Below, piece after piece: positions 11,068 to 23,505 of a stretch of 64,000 bases of DNA. Position 1 is the stretch's first letter. Each line of letters begins with the position of its first letter. Source of the stretch: Lutraria lutraria. Lineage: Eukaryota; Mollusca; Bivalvia; Venerida; Mactridae. A program made the translations under genes and the position numbers. The notes under the pieces were generated by a model, which had not been told where the DNA came from, made no database searches, and was given only the letters and a program-made list of their open reading frames with translations. The stretch spans positions 1,111,501 to 1,175,500 of the forward strand of contig OZ026835.1 of assembly GCA_964023205.1 (NCBI GenBank), read 5' to 3'.

Positions 11068-14000
11068 TCAGCAGAGTTGAAAAATGAAGACATACATAAT
11101 AACTGCAATAAAGCTATTCATTGGAATAAACACTGAGGAAGAACCTGAAACCAGATTAGTTTTACAAGATTCAAATGACACCATGTCATACTTTGTGAAA
11201 CCACATACAACAGACAGACGACAATTGTCAGTACATGATTCCACTAGATCGTCAGGTGGACTAACCGCAGAGTGCTTCCAGAATTTATTAAACTTTTGTC
11301 CGTTCCGTGACTGCTGCATCTCATTCACGACAGATTCAATGGCATCACCTGTGAGGGATTTAGTTCCATATGCGGTACTAAAAGTGTACTCGAGTTCCCA
11401 GTCAGCAACGCCATCTTCATTTGCCTTAGTAAGATTAAGGTAGTATTGTTTTATATCTCTATGTATACCAGTAGTTCTGTCGTACTCGACAAGTCGGATG
11501 CCTGGATTGTGCGCTGGTCCAATTTTGTTCGGAATGATATACATGTACTTCCATGGGGTCACAGACGGGGCCATAAATAATGGCGCAGGATTTTGTCCTG
11601 AAAGTGATAAACAATATCAGTTCCCATTAACGTAAACGAAGAAATTAATCGGAATAAATTCTGCGATAGCACTGTCGATAAAGTGAGAGTTTCGGGGTGT
11701 TACTAGATAGACATAAAATTTAAAATAGTTGGTGCCGAGATGGAGGTTTATCCAGTGAGGCTTAGAAAGCTGAAATGCGCGAGCCTCGCAACCATGAATT
11801 CGATTTATCCCGTTTCTTCAACGAAATAAGTCTCAAAACTCGTTTTACTTGGATATAGACACGTGTATATTTACGATATGCCTCTCTTTGACAGACTCAT
11901 AATTGTTCAGCAACATGATGCGACAATAAAATAGTCCCATGTATGTACAATCGTCTTGTTATTTGGAATAAAAACTTAAATACTAGTAGTTGAGAATTTA
12001 AACACCCACTTCATTTCTATATAATGTCTTATCATTTTATAATATAAACAATTAAAACACACTAAGTTGTAACGAGCGGACTCCGGCCCTGAGGAATACA
12101 AAGTGACGAAATATAAGCAAACCACGTGAGATACTGACATGATATAGCCAGGTGTATCTGGTCGCTGCTTTATTAGGTCTACACACAATGTAGAAACGGG
12201 ATAATAATTTGTGCATTAAGACGTTTGATATTTTACAGAGACACGAGTAGTCTTATCATTCTGGTACTTTTACTGTTACAATGGTTTACTATAATAGTGG
12301 ATAACTAACCAGTTGGATCGTGAAGAACTTTGAAGCCATCCGAATGATCATGTCCGAAATGCATCGCAACAATGATTTCAGTATAGGTTCGCAGAATTTC
12401 TACCAGTGGAATGTGGTATTTTTCATGCATCCAGAGCACACTGTTTGGAGTGTGTATACCAATAGGTATGTGAGTTGTGATTAATACCTGATAATATAAA
12501 TGATAAGTAATTCATCACCCGCATCAAATTGTAAAATCAGACAATCAGAATTCAGACAAAGTTTATTAGAAATATAAAAGATATACACAGGAGATATCTT
12601 TTCAGTATTAGAACAAGCTTTATGGTTGTTTCGCTGAAAAACATCTTTGTATGTATACATGAACGACTATCATGACAACACACTTGTTTGAGCATACAAC
12701 ACGCGGAATATATTTACACACATGCATCGTAAACGCGGTGAAGTACCAAATCGTCGAAAGCATTCACACCGATGGTACATATTATATAGGTATACCAATA
12801 CAATAGCTTATGGTCATTCTGTAACGTTATTGTTTGAACAGAAAAGTAAGTGCGAAATATCATCTAAACAGTAAGGCGTAAAAGGTGTTACGCGATCTAC
12901 TATTTTACCATTGTGACCCTTTCTTTTTTATCGGCATGCTCTAGGAACAGAAAATCCACTTTTTCACTATTTTACCTTTTGACACACTGTCAAGAGCAAA
13001 AAAGACCCTACCTACCCACCTATCCTTTTTTAATGAGCATATAGTCAGAAACAAACACGTTTTTAAAAGTCATGTACATGTATAACACTGGACCATTCAA
13101 ACATCATGTCCAATAATAACCATATTGCAGAATATATACTACATGCCGAACTAACCTTGTCGTTGTTTGTTTTGGCTCGAAGCAATGTTGTATTTAACCA
13201 TTGTAACTGGCCGGCAGGATCCTCTTCATTCAATATAGCTTTGTTATGCGTATAATAAAGGTTTGTATTTAAGGCGACAATACGCAAACCATGCTCTGTT
13301 TTTGTTGTGTAATATCCACCTGAAGTGTGTAACAAATTGTTAATTGTATAATCCGAACATGATATGACATGACAAGAAAATATGTGTCAAATAAGTATGT
13401 TTGTTCTGTCCGTTTTTATTGATTCTGTGTATTGTTGTGTATTTCTTGTTGGTGGGTTTGTGGCTTTGTCGTATTTTCGTTGGCAGGTTTGTGGCAGGCT
13501 GTGTGGTACTTGAAGATAGTGGAATCTTAGTTTCTTGTTGTTTCTGGGAACCCTTGTTTATCTAAGTAAGAAAAGCAAATTCTTGTAGAAACTGTTGTTT
13601 TAGTTTCTGACAATGATTTTTTATGTTTACCTTTTCTAAAACTGTATTTCTGTGATGGGTCATTTATCCAATCCTTCCACCTGTTCCATGTATCATCATA
13701 CAGCATATTATTACTTGGAGGATATTGATTGTTCGGCCAGTAGTCATGGTTACCAAACGTCGCATAGACGGGAACATCCGGTAATTTATTCCGTATTATA
13801 CCGGTAGCATTATCTAACAAAACTGCGTTTATAGTGTAGTTAAGGTCTTTATCTGTGCCATGCAGTATTGTATCACTGTCATGAAATAAACAACAAACGA
13901 TGGTCAATTGGCAGATGTTAAAAATAGTTCAATACATGAAAATTCAGATACAGTAAATGCATTACCATTCTGAACACAACAAATACGATAAGACAATCAT

Positions 14001-17000
14001 ACGTATGCATTTTATTTTGTGTGATACAAAAAGAATGAGGTGTGTGATTGACCTCGACCACATTCTATTATATACTGTATGCAACAGCAATACAAATTCG
14101 AGAGTTTTAATTTGTATTCATAAAAGTATACATAATATACCCAGTCCAGAGAACGAAGTCCACATTTGGTTGTATCCTTGCCATGGCATTGACACCACTG
14201 CTTACGAGAGACCATGGTGAGTCACACCAGAAGTCTCCATACTTTCCCGGGTTTTTCGGTACATTGGCGCGGTTACATGATAATTGGATATCGTGGTAGG
14301 TAAAGTCATAGTGAAAATCTGTAATGTGCCAGAAATACCCTGAAATGAGAATAGTTTTGTTATATACATCATGTTTATTTAGCCGCAGATTTTGTCATAA
14401 AAATAGTCGTTTTTACAGTTATCCCTCTGTTCCAATTTCCCTGACAATAAAATTTCCAACAGCGGAGTTCAAAGCACGAACATATTTGGGTACGCATCGT
14501 ACCTCCAAATTACGAAATGTAAGTTTGGAAAAAATAGAGAAGTTACCATAAACACGACCATTTGTCTAGCCTGATCAGAAGTACGTCTGTATGTTTGTCA
14601 ACTAGCCTGACCAGCCTTCAAATAGTGTTCCGAGCCGGTTACAAACCTACTCAGCCAAACTTAGTGTCACATCGATATGTGGCCATAAAATAATTTGTTA
14701 ATACATGTAATTGTTTGCTGTATTTTAGTAATCGGTCTTAACTATGATTAAAACATGCACATGTATACACTTTTAACTTCCATGTTGGTATAGTTATTTC
14801 TGCATGACAAACACAACATTATAAGGGAAAACACCTTTCCCACTACTAGGGTAATATATTAGTGGTCATATTGTATTACGTAGATGACACATATATATAT
14901 ATATATTAAATCCATACAAATACAAAAAAATGTATGGCCCATGTATATTGAAAAAGCAATTTTGACATCCTGAACATGAAATTATATAATTTTACAATAT
15001 CTGGAAATGAAATACGCAGATCCCATAAATACATGTGAATCACGTTACCGTTTTAAACCTACCATAGAACACACTATCAAACAAGAGGGCCATGGTGGCC
15101 CTATATCGCTCACCTGAGCATTGTAACACTAAGGAATAGTTTAATCAAGGAAAGGTTATTTGACATGGTAAAGAATTATCTATAATTTGAACAAATTTAG
15201 TAGAGGTCCACTAGACAAAGCTACATGCCAAATATCTTAGCTCTAGGCCTAGTGGTTTCAGAGAAGAAGTTTTTTTAATTTTCCTGTATAAAATAGAGTA
15301 AACCCTGGGGTGGGGCCAATTTTGACCCCGGGGCCATAATTTGAACAAACTTGGTAGAAGTCCACTAGACAATGCCACATGCAAAATATTGAAGTTCTAG
15401 GCCTTGTAGTTTTGTACAAGAAGATTTTTTTTATTTTTCCTAACACAAACTTGGTAGAGGTCCACTAGATAATGTTACATACCAAATATCTAAGCTCTAG
15501 GCCTAGTGGTTTCAGAGAAGAAGATTTATATAAAAAAAACTATACAATATAGAGTAAACCCTGGAGTGGGGCCAATTTTGACCCCGGGCCATAATTCGAA
15601 CAAACTTGGTAGAAGTCCACTAGACAATGCCACATACAAAATGTTGAAGTTCTAGGCCTTGTAGTTTTGGACAAGAAGATTTTTTACTTTTCCTATATAA
15701 GTCTTTATAAATCAAGTGACCCCCGGGGCCGGGCCAATTTTGACCCTAGGGCAATAATTTAAACAAACTTGGTAGAGGTCCACTAGGCAATGCTACATAC
15801 CAAATATCAAAGCTCTAGGTCCTCTGGTTTTTTTAGAAGAAGATTTTTGAAGATTTTCAACCAGAGTTCTGCATTGAATGGAATTCTTTGAACAACTTTT
15901 GTAGAGCTTCAAGTAAGGAACACACCTGTGAAGTTTTGCGAAATTGACCCTGCGTTTTAAGAGGAGATGTTGTTTAAAGAAATTGTTGACGACGGACGAC
16001 GAACGACGGACATAGCTCGATCCTAAAAGGACACCTTGGTACTCTGTGCCAGGTGAGCTAAAGAAGAATGCCAATAAAACATTTATTTATAAATACACCA
16101 CGGACATATTCATGAAGATCATGAAGTAATTTACCATACCATGTTAGTAGAAGGTACCACCTTCTTGCCAAAGCAGATTTTCGCACTAACAATCTGCTCT
16201 GTAAATTGCGTTACTAGGTTCCACACAACAGTAAAACGCCTGATACCATGTAACTTTCAATTCTATTCATATCTTTGTTGCGTAAGGTTCAAGAAAGTAC
16301 CACATAACATCATAGTTTACGATAATTGACACATCATATTGAATGAATTAGTAGTGAAAGTGAATTACGTTACTAGGAATTACGTTACCCAACATATCTT
16401 AATATGATTAGTTCAAACGCTTAATATATATCTATAAATGCTTTTATTCTGATAATATTTCATGGAAAAGATACCAAATTTTAATTTAATAACAAAATAA
16501 CATTTTTGTTCGCGAATACAATGAGACAGAAAATCTCAGATTTGCTCAACTTGATGCATTTTGGCTGTATTCCTCTGCAAGACACAAACAGATTGTCCAC
16601 GTGAAGTGAGTCAGAGATGGCAAGTAAATCATAGTTGTAAGATAGCAATGTCAAATGCTCATGACATGCGTAACAACACCAGCAGTCATGTGACAAAACA
16701 ATATTATTGTTTCTTTATTATTTGACTATCATAGTATGCACCGTTGTTGTTGTTATCCGTTGTTCGTATTTCGCGAACAATTGTATTCTATGGGCAAGTG
16801 TTCGTGAACATATTGCCAAGAATATAAACAAATCCTTGTCAATGACTGGATAAGCAGGCGGGCGAGCCATAAAAATGTGCCACGGTATAATTAATGACAA
16901 TCCATTCCATGTTTTCTGCTGTGATTTCCCCGCTACTTTACGCTATGGGAAAATCACTTTTCACTTTCGCGCTGCATAAGTTTCGTAGCGACTCCTTTTG

Positions 17001-18898
17001 ACCCCTTCCGAGATAGCTAAAATATCAAGAAGATGTGTCCTTTAATTTTCTTTATTTTCAAGATAATAAATAAAACACATATAAAGTCAAATTGAAGAGT
17101 CTATGAAAATATATAACAGAAATATAGTTACAATTTCAATAAGAACAAGGACTTATATACATGTATGCATATAAGTCCTTGATAAGAATAATAACTAATG
17201 AAGAATAATAATTACTAGATCAACATGAGAAATTATTATTATAACAATAAGATTGACCAAATGTCAAATAAACGTAGATCCTGATTTTAATCAATAAAGT
17301 CTAATAATAGATATTATTTAATGAAAACTATTTCCATTTAATTAACACATTAACATTAACAAACTGTTTACTACAGTTAAACATTACAAGAAATATTAAA
17401 CAAAAGTTTATCAAAATTACGTTACTTTCACAAAATAATTAAAAATCATAAAGTAAATAATACAAAATTCTTACCTAAAATATCACGAAGATGTGTCCTT
17501 TAATTTTCTTTATTTTCAAGATAATAAATAAAACACATATAAAGTCAAATTGGACAGTGACTTTACCACGGAAGGACACATCTTTAAACAAATCCCTAAA
17601 ATGGGTTCGAACCAATGAAGAACCGCGTTACAAATTTTTTATACCAAGGTATCCAATCAAAAATGGACAACGAAAAAATTAAGGGCTTTTGTTTGACAGT
17701 TAACGTTAAAATTATCTAATAAGCCAGCGGTTAGTATTTTAAACAATAAAACCATTGACCTATTATTCTAAACATTAAATTATTCAAGACACAAAAAGAC
17801 ACAATTACTGCACTAGCTGTCAGCAGCTAGGGAAATAATAGGATGTCTTAATTAAACAATTAAAAGCACTTATAATAAGTTTTTACCCTATGGCTACAAA
17901 ATGCTTTTGATGCATTGACTTTAACAAGAGTCACAAAATTACATGTAGAGAAGGCAAAAAAAAATATCAAAATTACCTTTATTAAATTGAATTTGTACCA
18001 AAATTTACTGCATAAGACATGCATGGTTTGTTAGGCCTATATTAGCACGCTGTTATGTGAGTCCATCTATCACCCCAATTACATTTAAATTATCGTTTAT
18101 TTCATACGTAGCTAATTAACTGCGTGAATCTTAAAACCACATCGCAAAATTTACAACAGCTCGTAATAATTTCATACCTTACTATTTGAACCAATTATTA
18201 GTCAATTGCAAAGATGATATAGAAAATAAATTATGCAATAACATGATTTCCTAATTCACAAAAGAATATGCAACATCATGCAAGCGATTTTCCCGAAGAA
18301 TTACTGGCGTGCATGTTTGCAATATTTTATGTGTAGTCGTTTTTTATAAATTATTGGATTTTTTAGTATAAAAAGGAAATCACGTGTATATATGTTTTGC
18401 ACATTCATTTGCGCTGTATTTTTCTATTCATAAGTATTTATTTTGTACTTTTGAGTAAACTGCTCTCCGTATTTGGAGGAATAAAATATTCTATCGATCT
18501 ATCATTAAGTGTCAAAAATTGAGAGTGAAAATGACCCTCGGCTGCCGGAAAGTTTCCTACCAGTGTAAAAGTAAATTTGAGTCTTCGGTACGAATTGTCA
18601 AGAGTCAGAAATGTCATTTTAAAGGCAAATCATGATCGATTCCCCCGAATTCCGTATTTCAGTGTTTGTTAGTCTTAAAGTATAACAGTTATACATTCGT
18701 CAGTTTAACATGTTGGTGTAACATATGGATCTGGAACGATTTGATATTAAGCTCAATAATTATTGTGATAGATCTATTAAAAAAGAAAAAAATATCTACA
18801 TTTTCTAAAATATCAAACAAAGTACCTGTTTCAGCTTTCACTGCCTTGGTAATGCACACCACAAACAAAAAGTTGCTTAATAATCCTAAACATGGCAT
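11068..18898 (-). CDS. Acid sphingomyelinase-like phosphodiesterase, tandem copy B (complete)
   Basis: Complete SMPDL3-family metallophosphoesterase, 462 aa. Exons: 18898-18826, 14339-14141, 13875-13631, 13319-13156, 12487-12310, 11597-11068; all have AG/GT borders and the phases close. Residues 1-22 form a signal peptide (hydrophobic LLSNFLFVVC). Metal and catalytic motifs: D32-x-H34, D92 in WTGD, GNHD 132-135, H233 in TTHIP, GHDH 272-275. A C-terminal block with LFMAPSVTPWK, NPGIRLVEYDRTTG and WELEYTFSTAYG is diagnostic of the family, followed by a cysteine-rich segment and a hydrophobic tail after SGSSS that could be a GPI-anchor signal, as in SMPDL3B. Family length is about 450 aa. It should act on the cell surface or outside on phosphodiesters or nucleotides. 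It neighbours tandem paralogue A with identical exon sizes for shared full exons. Confidence 0.93.
15080..16062 (-). repeat. Molluscan-type 'ctcacctg' dispersed element, copy 1
   Basis: Starts 'aacaagagggccatggtggc' and 'ctatatcgctcacctgagc', ends 'gccaggtgagctaaag'. The interior has three to four tandem units of about 150 bp ('ttggtagaggtccactagac', 'ctctaggcctagtggttt', 'ggccaattttgaccccgg') and a 'gacggacgacgaacgacgg' stretch near the end. Same family as 34268-34950 but in the opposite orientation. It lies in intron 1 of copy B and is absent from the corresponding intron of copy A. Confidence 0.8.
17021..17650. repeat. Direct repeat pair with internal palindromes
   Basis: About 80 bp beginning 'aagatgtgtcctttaatt' occurs at 17028-17100 and again at 17486-17556, almost identical. 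The second copy is followed by an inverted 'aaggacacatctt' at 17571-17583, forming a hairpin with 'aagatgtgtcctt' at 17488. Between the direct repeats is a near-palindrome at 17146-17181 (caaggacttata / tataagtccttg). Copy A lacks this block. It could be a small element or a local duplication. Confidence 0.55.
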
Positions 18899-19715
18899 GA
18901 TTCACCACAAAAAAAGTGTTCTTTCTGCGGTTATGACCATAAATGACTGAATTAGTTCAACTTCCAATGAGGGCATTTATCATCCGTAGTTAGCCGTCTG
19001 TACAATGAATCTATTTCTCGCTGAAAACATATTCATGCGTAAAAGTAAAATAGTCCATCGTCCTGTTTCAGCGCACTTGTAGTAGGCATTTATACGAATA
19101 AGGCAAATAGTTTGTATTATCTAAACCACAGTTAACAAATATTTACATACAATTGATTAGAAACGTTTGACATAAAACATGCATAAGTAGTTTGATAAGT
19201 AACATTTTATAGGCTTACGCTCAACAATTTTCAATGAGGAAATCACGTGACTCATAAATCGAAAAAAAATGGCGGGAAGAACTAACTTGACCTTGAACAG
19301 CCGAAATCTCTACCCGGTGTTGTCGTTCTTTATCTTTCACATGTACATAATTATGATGTGAGGCGGTCTAACGAACGAGAATTAAGGATAGTCGTTAATT
19401 TAGATTTCAATGTTTTCACGTATCCTATATTATATCACCACTGACTTATGATCACATACCGTTCAAACGTTGTTTTTTTTCTCATCACTCCATTATATTT
19501 TGAAAGTCACTTGTCTCATTAAAACAGAACATTAGCATAACGGCTTAATTGATGAGTTTAATGTACCGTGTATGACATATCTATGTTGGTTCAAAGAGAA
19601 TACCAAAACAATAATATGATGGAGTGTTAGACCAGTTATAAACAACATAAAGTTAATGAAATTCATATGCAAACCTCTAGTTCGCTCTGTTGCGCATGAA
19701 CTCGCAGACAACGTT

Positions 19716-19976
19716 ATTATCTATCTATCTATCTATCTATCTAGTCGAGTCGAGTCGAGTCGAGTCTAGTCTAGTCTAGTCAAGTCAAGTCAAGTCAAGT
19801 CAAATTTATTTTACAGAGTCGGTTAACAAACATATAACACAAGCTCTATTGAGCTTTTAAACCCGACTACATACATGTTATAACAAATATATATCAAAGA
19901 TCACAGAATACAAATCAAACAGTCACATTAGGACTCACATTGTACAAGCACAGGCTGGCTGGCTGGCTGGCTGCCT

Positions 19977-20016
<40 letters not shown>

Positions 20017-20022
20017 TACTAG
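19716..20022. repeat. Compound microsatellite cluster
   Basis: Consecutive arrays: (tatc)n to about 19742, then pentamers that change stepwise from gagtc to tagtc to aagtc up to about 19802. After a short spacer come (ggct)n at 19951-19980 and (ct)n at 19980-20012. The cluster is absent from the homologous site upstream of copy A. Confidence 0.9.
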
Positions 20023-20258
20023 TATCTATCTATCTGCTATTTAACGGTCCATCCGATAGCTTTGGTCATTTAAGGGAAGCCCTAAAGAGGGGAGAGAAGA
20101 TACAGGAGAACCGGGCATTTATATCAATCCCTTCTCTTGTTTTGAATAATCTTCCCTGGTTCTTTATCATGCCTGGTGTACTTCACCCATTTCCTGTGAT
20201 TTTTTAAATATAGTACTTGGCTCGGTGGTTGGTATGGGGACACCTGAGAAAATAAATA

Positions 20259-20333
20259 GGCGGAGCCGAAATTCGAACCCACGACCTGGTTTTCAATAGT
20301 CCAGTAGGTTACAACTAGACCGCTGATCATCCG
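20259..20333 (-). mobile_element. tRNA-derived SINE head
   Basis: On the minus strand a tRNA-like stretch carries an A-box-like 'atcagcggtctag' and a good B box 'gggttcgaattt', spaced as in a tRNA. The acceptor and anticodon stems do not pair cleanly, so this is a SINE or tRNA pseudogene rather than a functional tRNA. The SINE body probably continues toward 20050. Confidence 0.6.
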
Positions 20334-20880
20334 TTGGTCTGGTTCCCTGCCTTATTTAACTACGATATAAGGACTTAGTGTTAGGGACAGGTAACTCCAG
20401 ACTAATCATCCCTGCACACATACATCATATGACAAAAGAGATACGACATGGCTTGAAGAAGTGTTTTTGCACCAGTCGTTATATACCACATACACAGTCT
20501 AACTTAAGGAATGGAATGGATAAACGGCATTAACTGAACTCTCACACGTGTATTTCGAGAGTTGACAGTTTTATTGTGTATTTTACATGTAATCATTATA
20601 TAAACAATTCATAAGATCGTCGTATTCCTTAGAACCAGTGTTACTGTGATACTCACCATTACTTACAAAAAAAACTTTAAATTCAATACATATATATTTT
20701 TAAAGTGTACAATTGACGATTTGTTTCCTATTGTTCTGATGAAAAATAAAAAAACAATGGGTACTGGCCTCGGTTGATATAGTCAATATAAGAATTCAAT
20801 CTTCTTACATACGATATACATGTACGTATGAATATGGAAGAAAATGATGAAAATGAGGGACACCATAAAAAATTCTTTAA

Positions 20881-20915
20881 TACGGTGCAACCTCTCCAAA
20901 GCAACCCTTTTTGTT
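20881..20915 (-). mobile_element. Pogo-like MITE terminal fragment
   Basis: 'tacggtgcaacctctccaaa' followed by 'gcaaccc' matches the reverse-oriented terminus of the 178-bp MITE family; the rest is missing. Confidence 0.6.
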
Positions 20916-21025
20916 TTTGTAAAGGTACAGTTAACAAGGTAACTGTTTCTCCATGAATACTCTAACTGGTTATATTTCTTAGTCTTTCATTGGAGGAAAT
21001 TAGTGTGGGGTATCAGGTTATTCAA

Positions 21026-21205
21026 TACAGTGCTACCTCTCAAAAACAACACCTTTTGGAAGTAGCAAAATCATGTTGTTGTTGAAATGTTCTTACTCTA
21101 GAGAGGTTAAATTAACAGTTAAATCATGCAGTGGGAAAATAGCATGCTGTTGTTGAAGGCATGCTGTTGTTCAAGAGAGGGTCGCTCTGGAGAGGTGGTA
21201 CTGTA
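21026..21205 (-). mobile_element. Pogo-like MITE, full-length copy in reverse orientation
   Basis: 'tacagtgctacctctcaaaa' at the left, 'agaggtggtactgta' at the right, and internal 'gctgttgttgaa' iterations, about 180 bp. It abuts the 5' end of the adjacent LINE fragment, and its sequence is read into that fragment's open frame. Confidence 0.75.
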
Positions 21206-22990
21206 TATCTTACCTAACCTTCACACTGTGACCTTTGGTTTGGTTGAAATCCAAAGCCCTCGGAATTTACTTTGGCCACAGAAGAAAGAATGTGAGAAAT
21301 TAAATTGGGAAACAAAAATCGAAAGCTGTAAAGCCATTATAAACAACTGGTCAAAGAGAAAATTAACCTGGTATGGAAAAATTCTCATTGTCAAAACTCT
21401 TCTTATTCCAAAATTTGTATATGCTTTTCATTCACTAATAGTACCAAACAAAATTGTTCACGAAATTAATACCCTTATTTACCAATTCTTATGGAATAAA
21501 ACTAAAGAAAAGATCAAACGATCAACGCTCATAGGCAACAAATTCAATGGTGGCCTCGATATGATAGATATAGAGACATACGTAACTTCAATAAAACTAG
21601 AATGGATCAAAGCATTATCAGATAAAAATGATGCCAACTGGAAAGCCATTCCAAGATACTTCTTTAATAGATATGGATCAGATTTCCTTGTGTTCAATTT
21701 CAATTTAGACTTCATTGAAAACTTTGACACTACATCCATACCTGAATTCTACAAAAACATCCTTAACCTGTGGATAGAAACAAAAAAAAATAAAACCTCT
21801 GCAGATGAACCAAATTCGTTTTATGATATAAGGAAAGAAATCATTTGGGGCAACAGATATATAAAATTTAATAATAAAGTCATACTGTTTAAAAACTGGA
21901 TTAAGTCAAACATAATTTTCGTAAATGACATAATTGACAACAAAGGATTTTTACGAGAAGATAATATATACACAAAACTTAAAGACAAGACAAACTGGAT
22001 TTCAGAAATAAGTATTTTAAAAAAAAGTTTTCCGCATAAATGGACCTACATACTATCTAAAGAGAAATCACGCTTAACAAAGGTAAAAACTGTTATTCAA
22101 CCACAGTGCTTTAAAAAAAAAAACATTGCTGTATTAACCAATAAACAAATAATTATACAACTTAATAATTGAAACTAAATTTACAACTCCTTATATACAC
22201 AGATTCTGGAATTCACATTTTAAAGAAAACATCGATTGGCATTCACAATATAAATTTATAAATTCTTTACACGACAACAGACTTAAACAGTTTAAATACA
22301 AATTACTCCACAGAATTTTCCCGTGTAAAGAAAAACGATTTAGATGGAAAATGGTAGACTCACAGAATTGTTCTTTATGTCACGTTGTAGAAAATTATGA
22401 ACATGTTTTTATTGATTCTAAGACTGTACGAGAAATCTGGACCAAATTACAGTATGTTCTTAATGAGTGTAACATTAACAAAGACATCAAATACTTAAAA
22501 ACTATTTTAGTCGGATATAAAGTTAAATATACCCAATACAACTATTTCAATATATTTTTAATACTACTCGGTTTTTGCATTTACAAAACATACTTCATCA
22601 GTGAAAATAAACTTAAAGATGCCAATGTATGGAATCTGTTTAAATATGAACTTTCCACACTAATTGAATACTACGAAAATAAAAATGAAATAAATTATTT
22701 TATCTCTAAGTTTAAATCACTTATACTATGTTGACGTATTTTTCCTTTTTCACTTATGTTAAACCAATCAGTATTGTTTGTTAACGCTACCTAACCACAA
22801 ACTGTTTGGTATATACATAATATTATAAACATCACATTTGTCAGTGTTAAACTTTTCATCATATTTAGCAAATTAATATTGCATTACAATAGTATATTTT
22901 CATACATGTACATGCTGATTTATATTTATATGTAATATCCTGTATATATGTTATAAAAAAGGAATAAACGGATTACCGTTCGGTAATTGG
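21206..22990 (+). mobile_element. 5'-truncated L1/Tx1-like LINE, C-terminal part of ORF2
   Basis: Open frame to 22172, then a frameshift near 22150, then continuation to 22734. The protein matches the region after the polymerase domain of L1/Tx1-type elements: WSKRKLTWYGKILIVKTLLI, YQFLWN, then after the frameshift FKYKLLHRIFPCKEKRF and a CSLC...H zinc-knuckle-like C-terminus (CxxCx8H, followed by FID where a final cysteine is usual). The YADD catalytic region is missing. A 3' UTR of about 250 bp ends near an A-rich tail at 22990-23035. Inactive fragment. Confidence 0.8.
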
Positions 22991-23039
22991 GAAAAAAAGA
23001 AATCCAAATAAAAAACAAAATTTAAAAACTTGATGTGTT

Positions 23040-23505
23040 TCAAAAATACAATGCCCCCCGTGTGCCCTTTAACTTGAAAATGCATAAAATAAACAAAATA
23101 ATTCCGTCAAAAATCGAATCACAAAATCAGGAATATATGTGCGGGGGTTCTTGGTAACAACAAGTCTGTGAAAGTTTCGTCAAAATCGCATGAAAAATGT
23201 AGGAGTAATATCCTAAGAGAAATGTAGGATTTTTTTAACACAATGACCCGTGACCTTTGACCAACTGACTTGAAAATTCCCAGGTCCAGCAGAGGTTGTC
23301 ATGAGGAACCTACATATGAAGTTTGATGAATGTAAGTGCAAACGTTTTGATTTTATAGGCAAGGTTAAAGTTTGGTACAAACAGACAAACAGACAGACAA
23401 ATAGACAAACAGAGAGACCAAAAACCAAAGACCTATACATACATGTATGTATAGGTCTTTGCCAAAAACAATATGCCCCGATCTATCGATACGGGGGGAT
23501 AAAAA
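23040..23505 (+). repeat. Dispersed repeat ending in a 36-bp perfect palindrome
   Basis: Contains 'gacctttgaccaactgactt', 'gaggaacctacatatgaag', 'acaaacagacaaacagacag', and finishes with a perfect palindrome at 23426-23461 (caaagacctata / tataggtctttg) and 'gatacggggggataaaa'. The style resembles abundant bivalve non-coding repeats. Short ORFs on both strands in it are not genes. Confidence 0.6.

Noticed and set aside
11725..11812. tRNA-Ser-like stretch 'gtgccgagatggaggttta' in intron 5 of copy B
   Set aside because: Box B and stem pairing are not convincing; may be a very old SINE but cannot be supported.
14012..14220. Overlapping ORFs on both strands at exon 2 of copy B
   Set aside because: Alternative-frame shadows of the phosphodiesterase exon 14339-14141.
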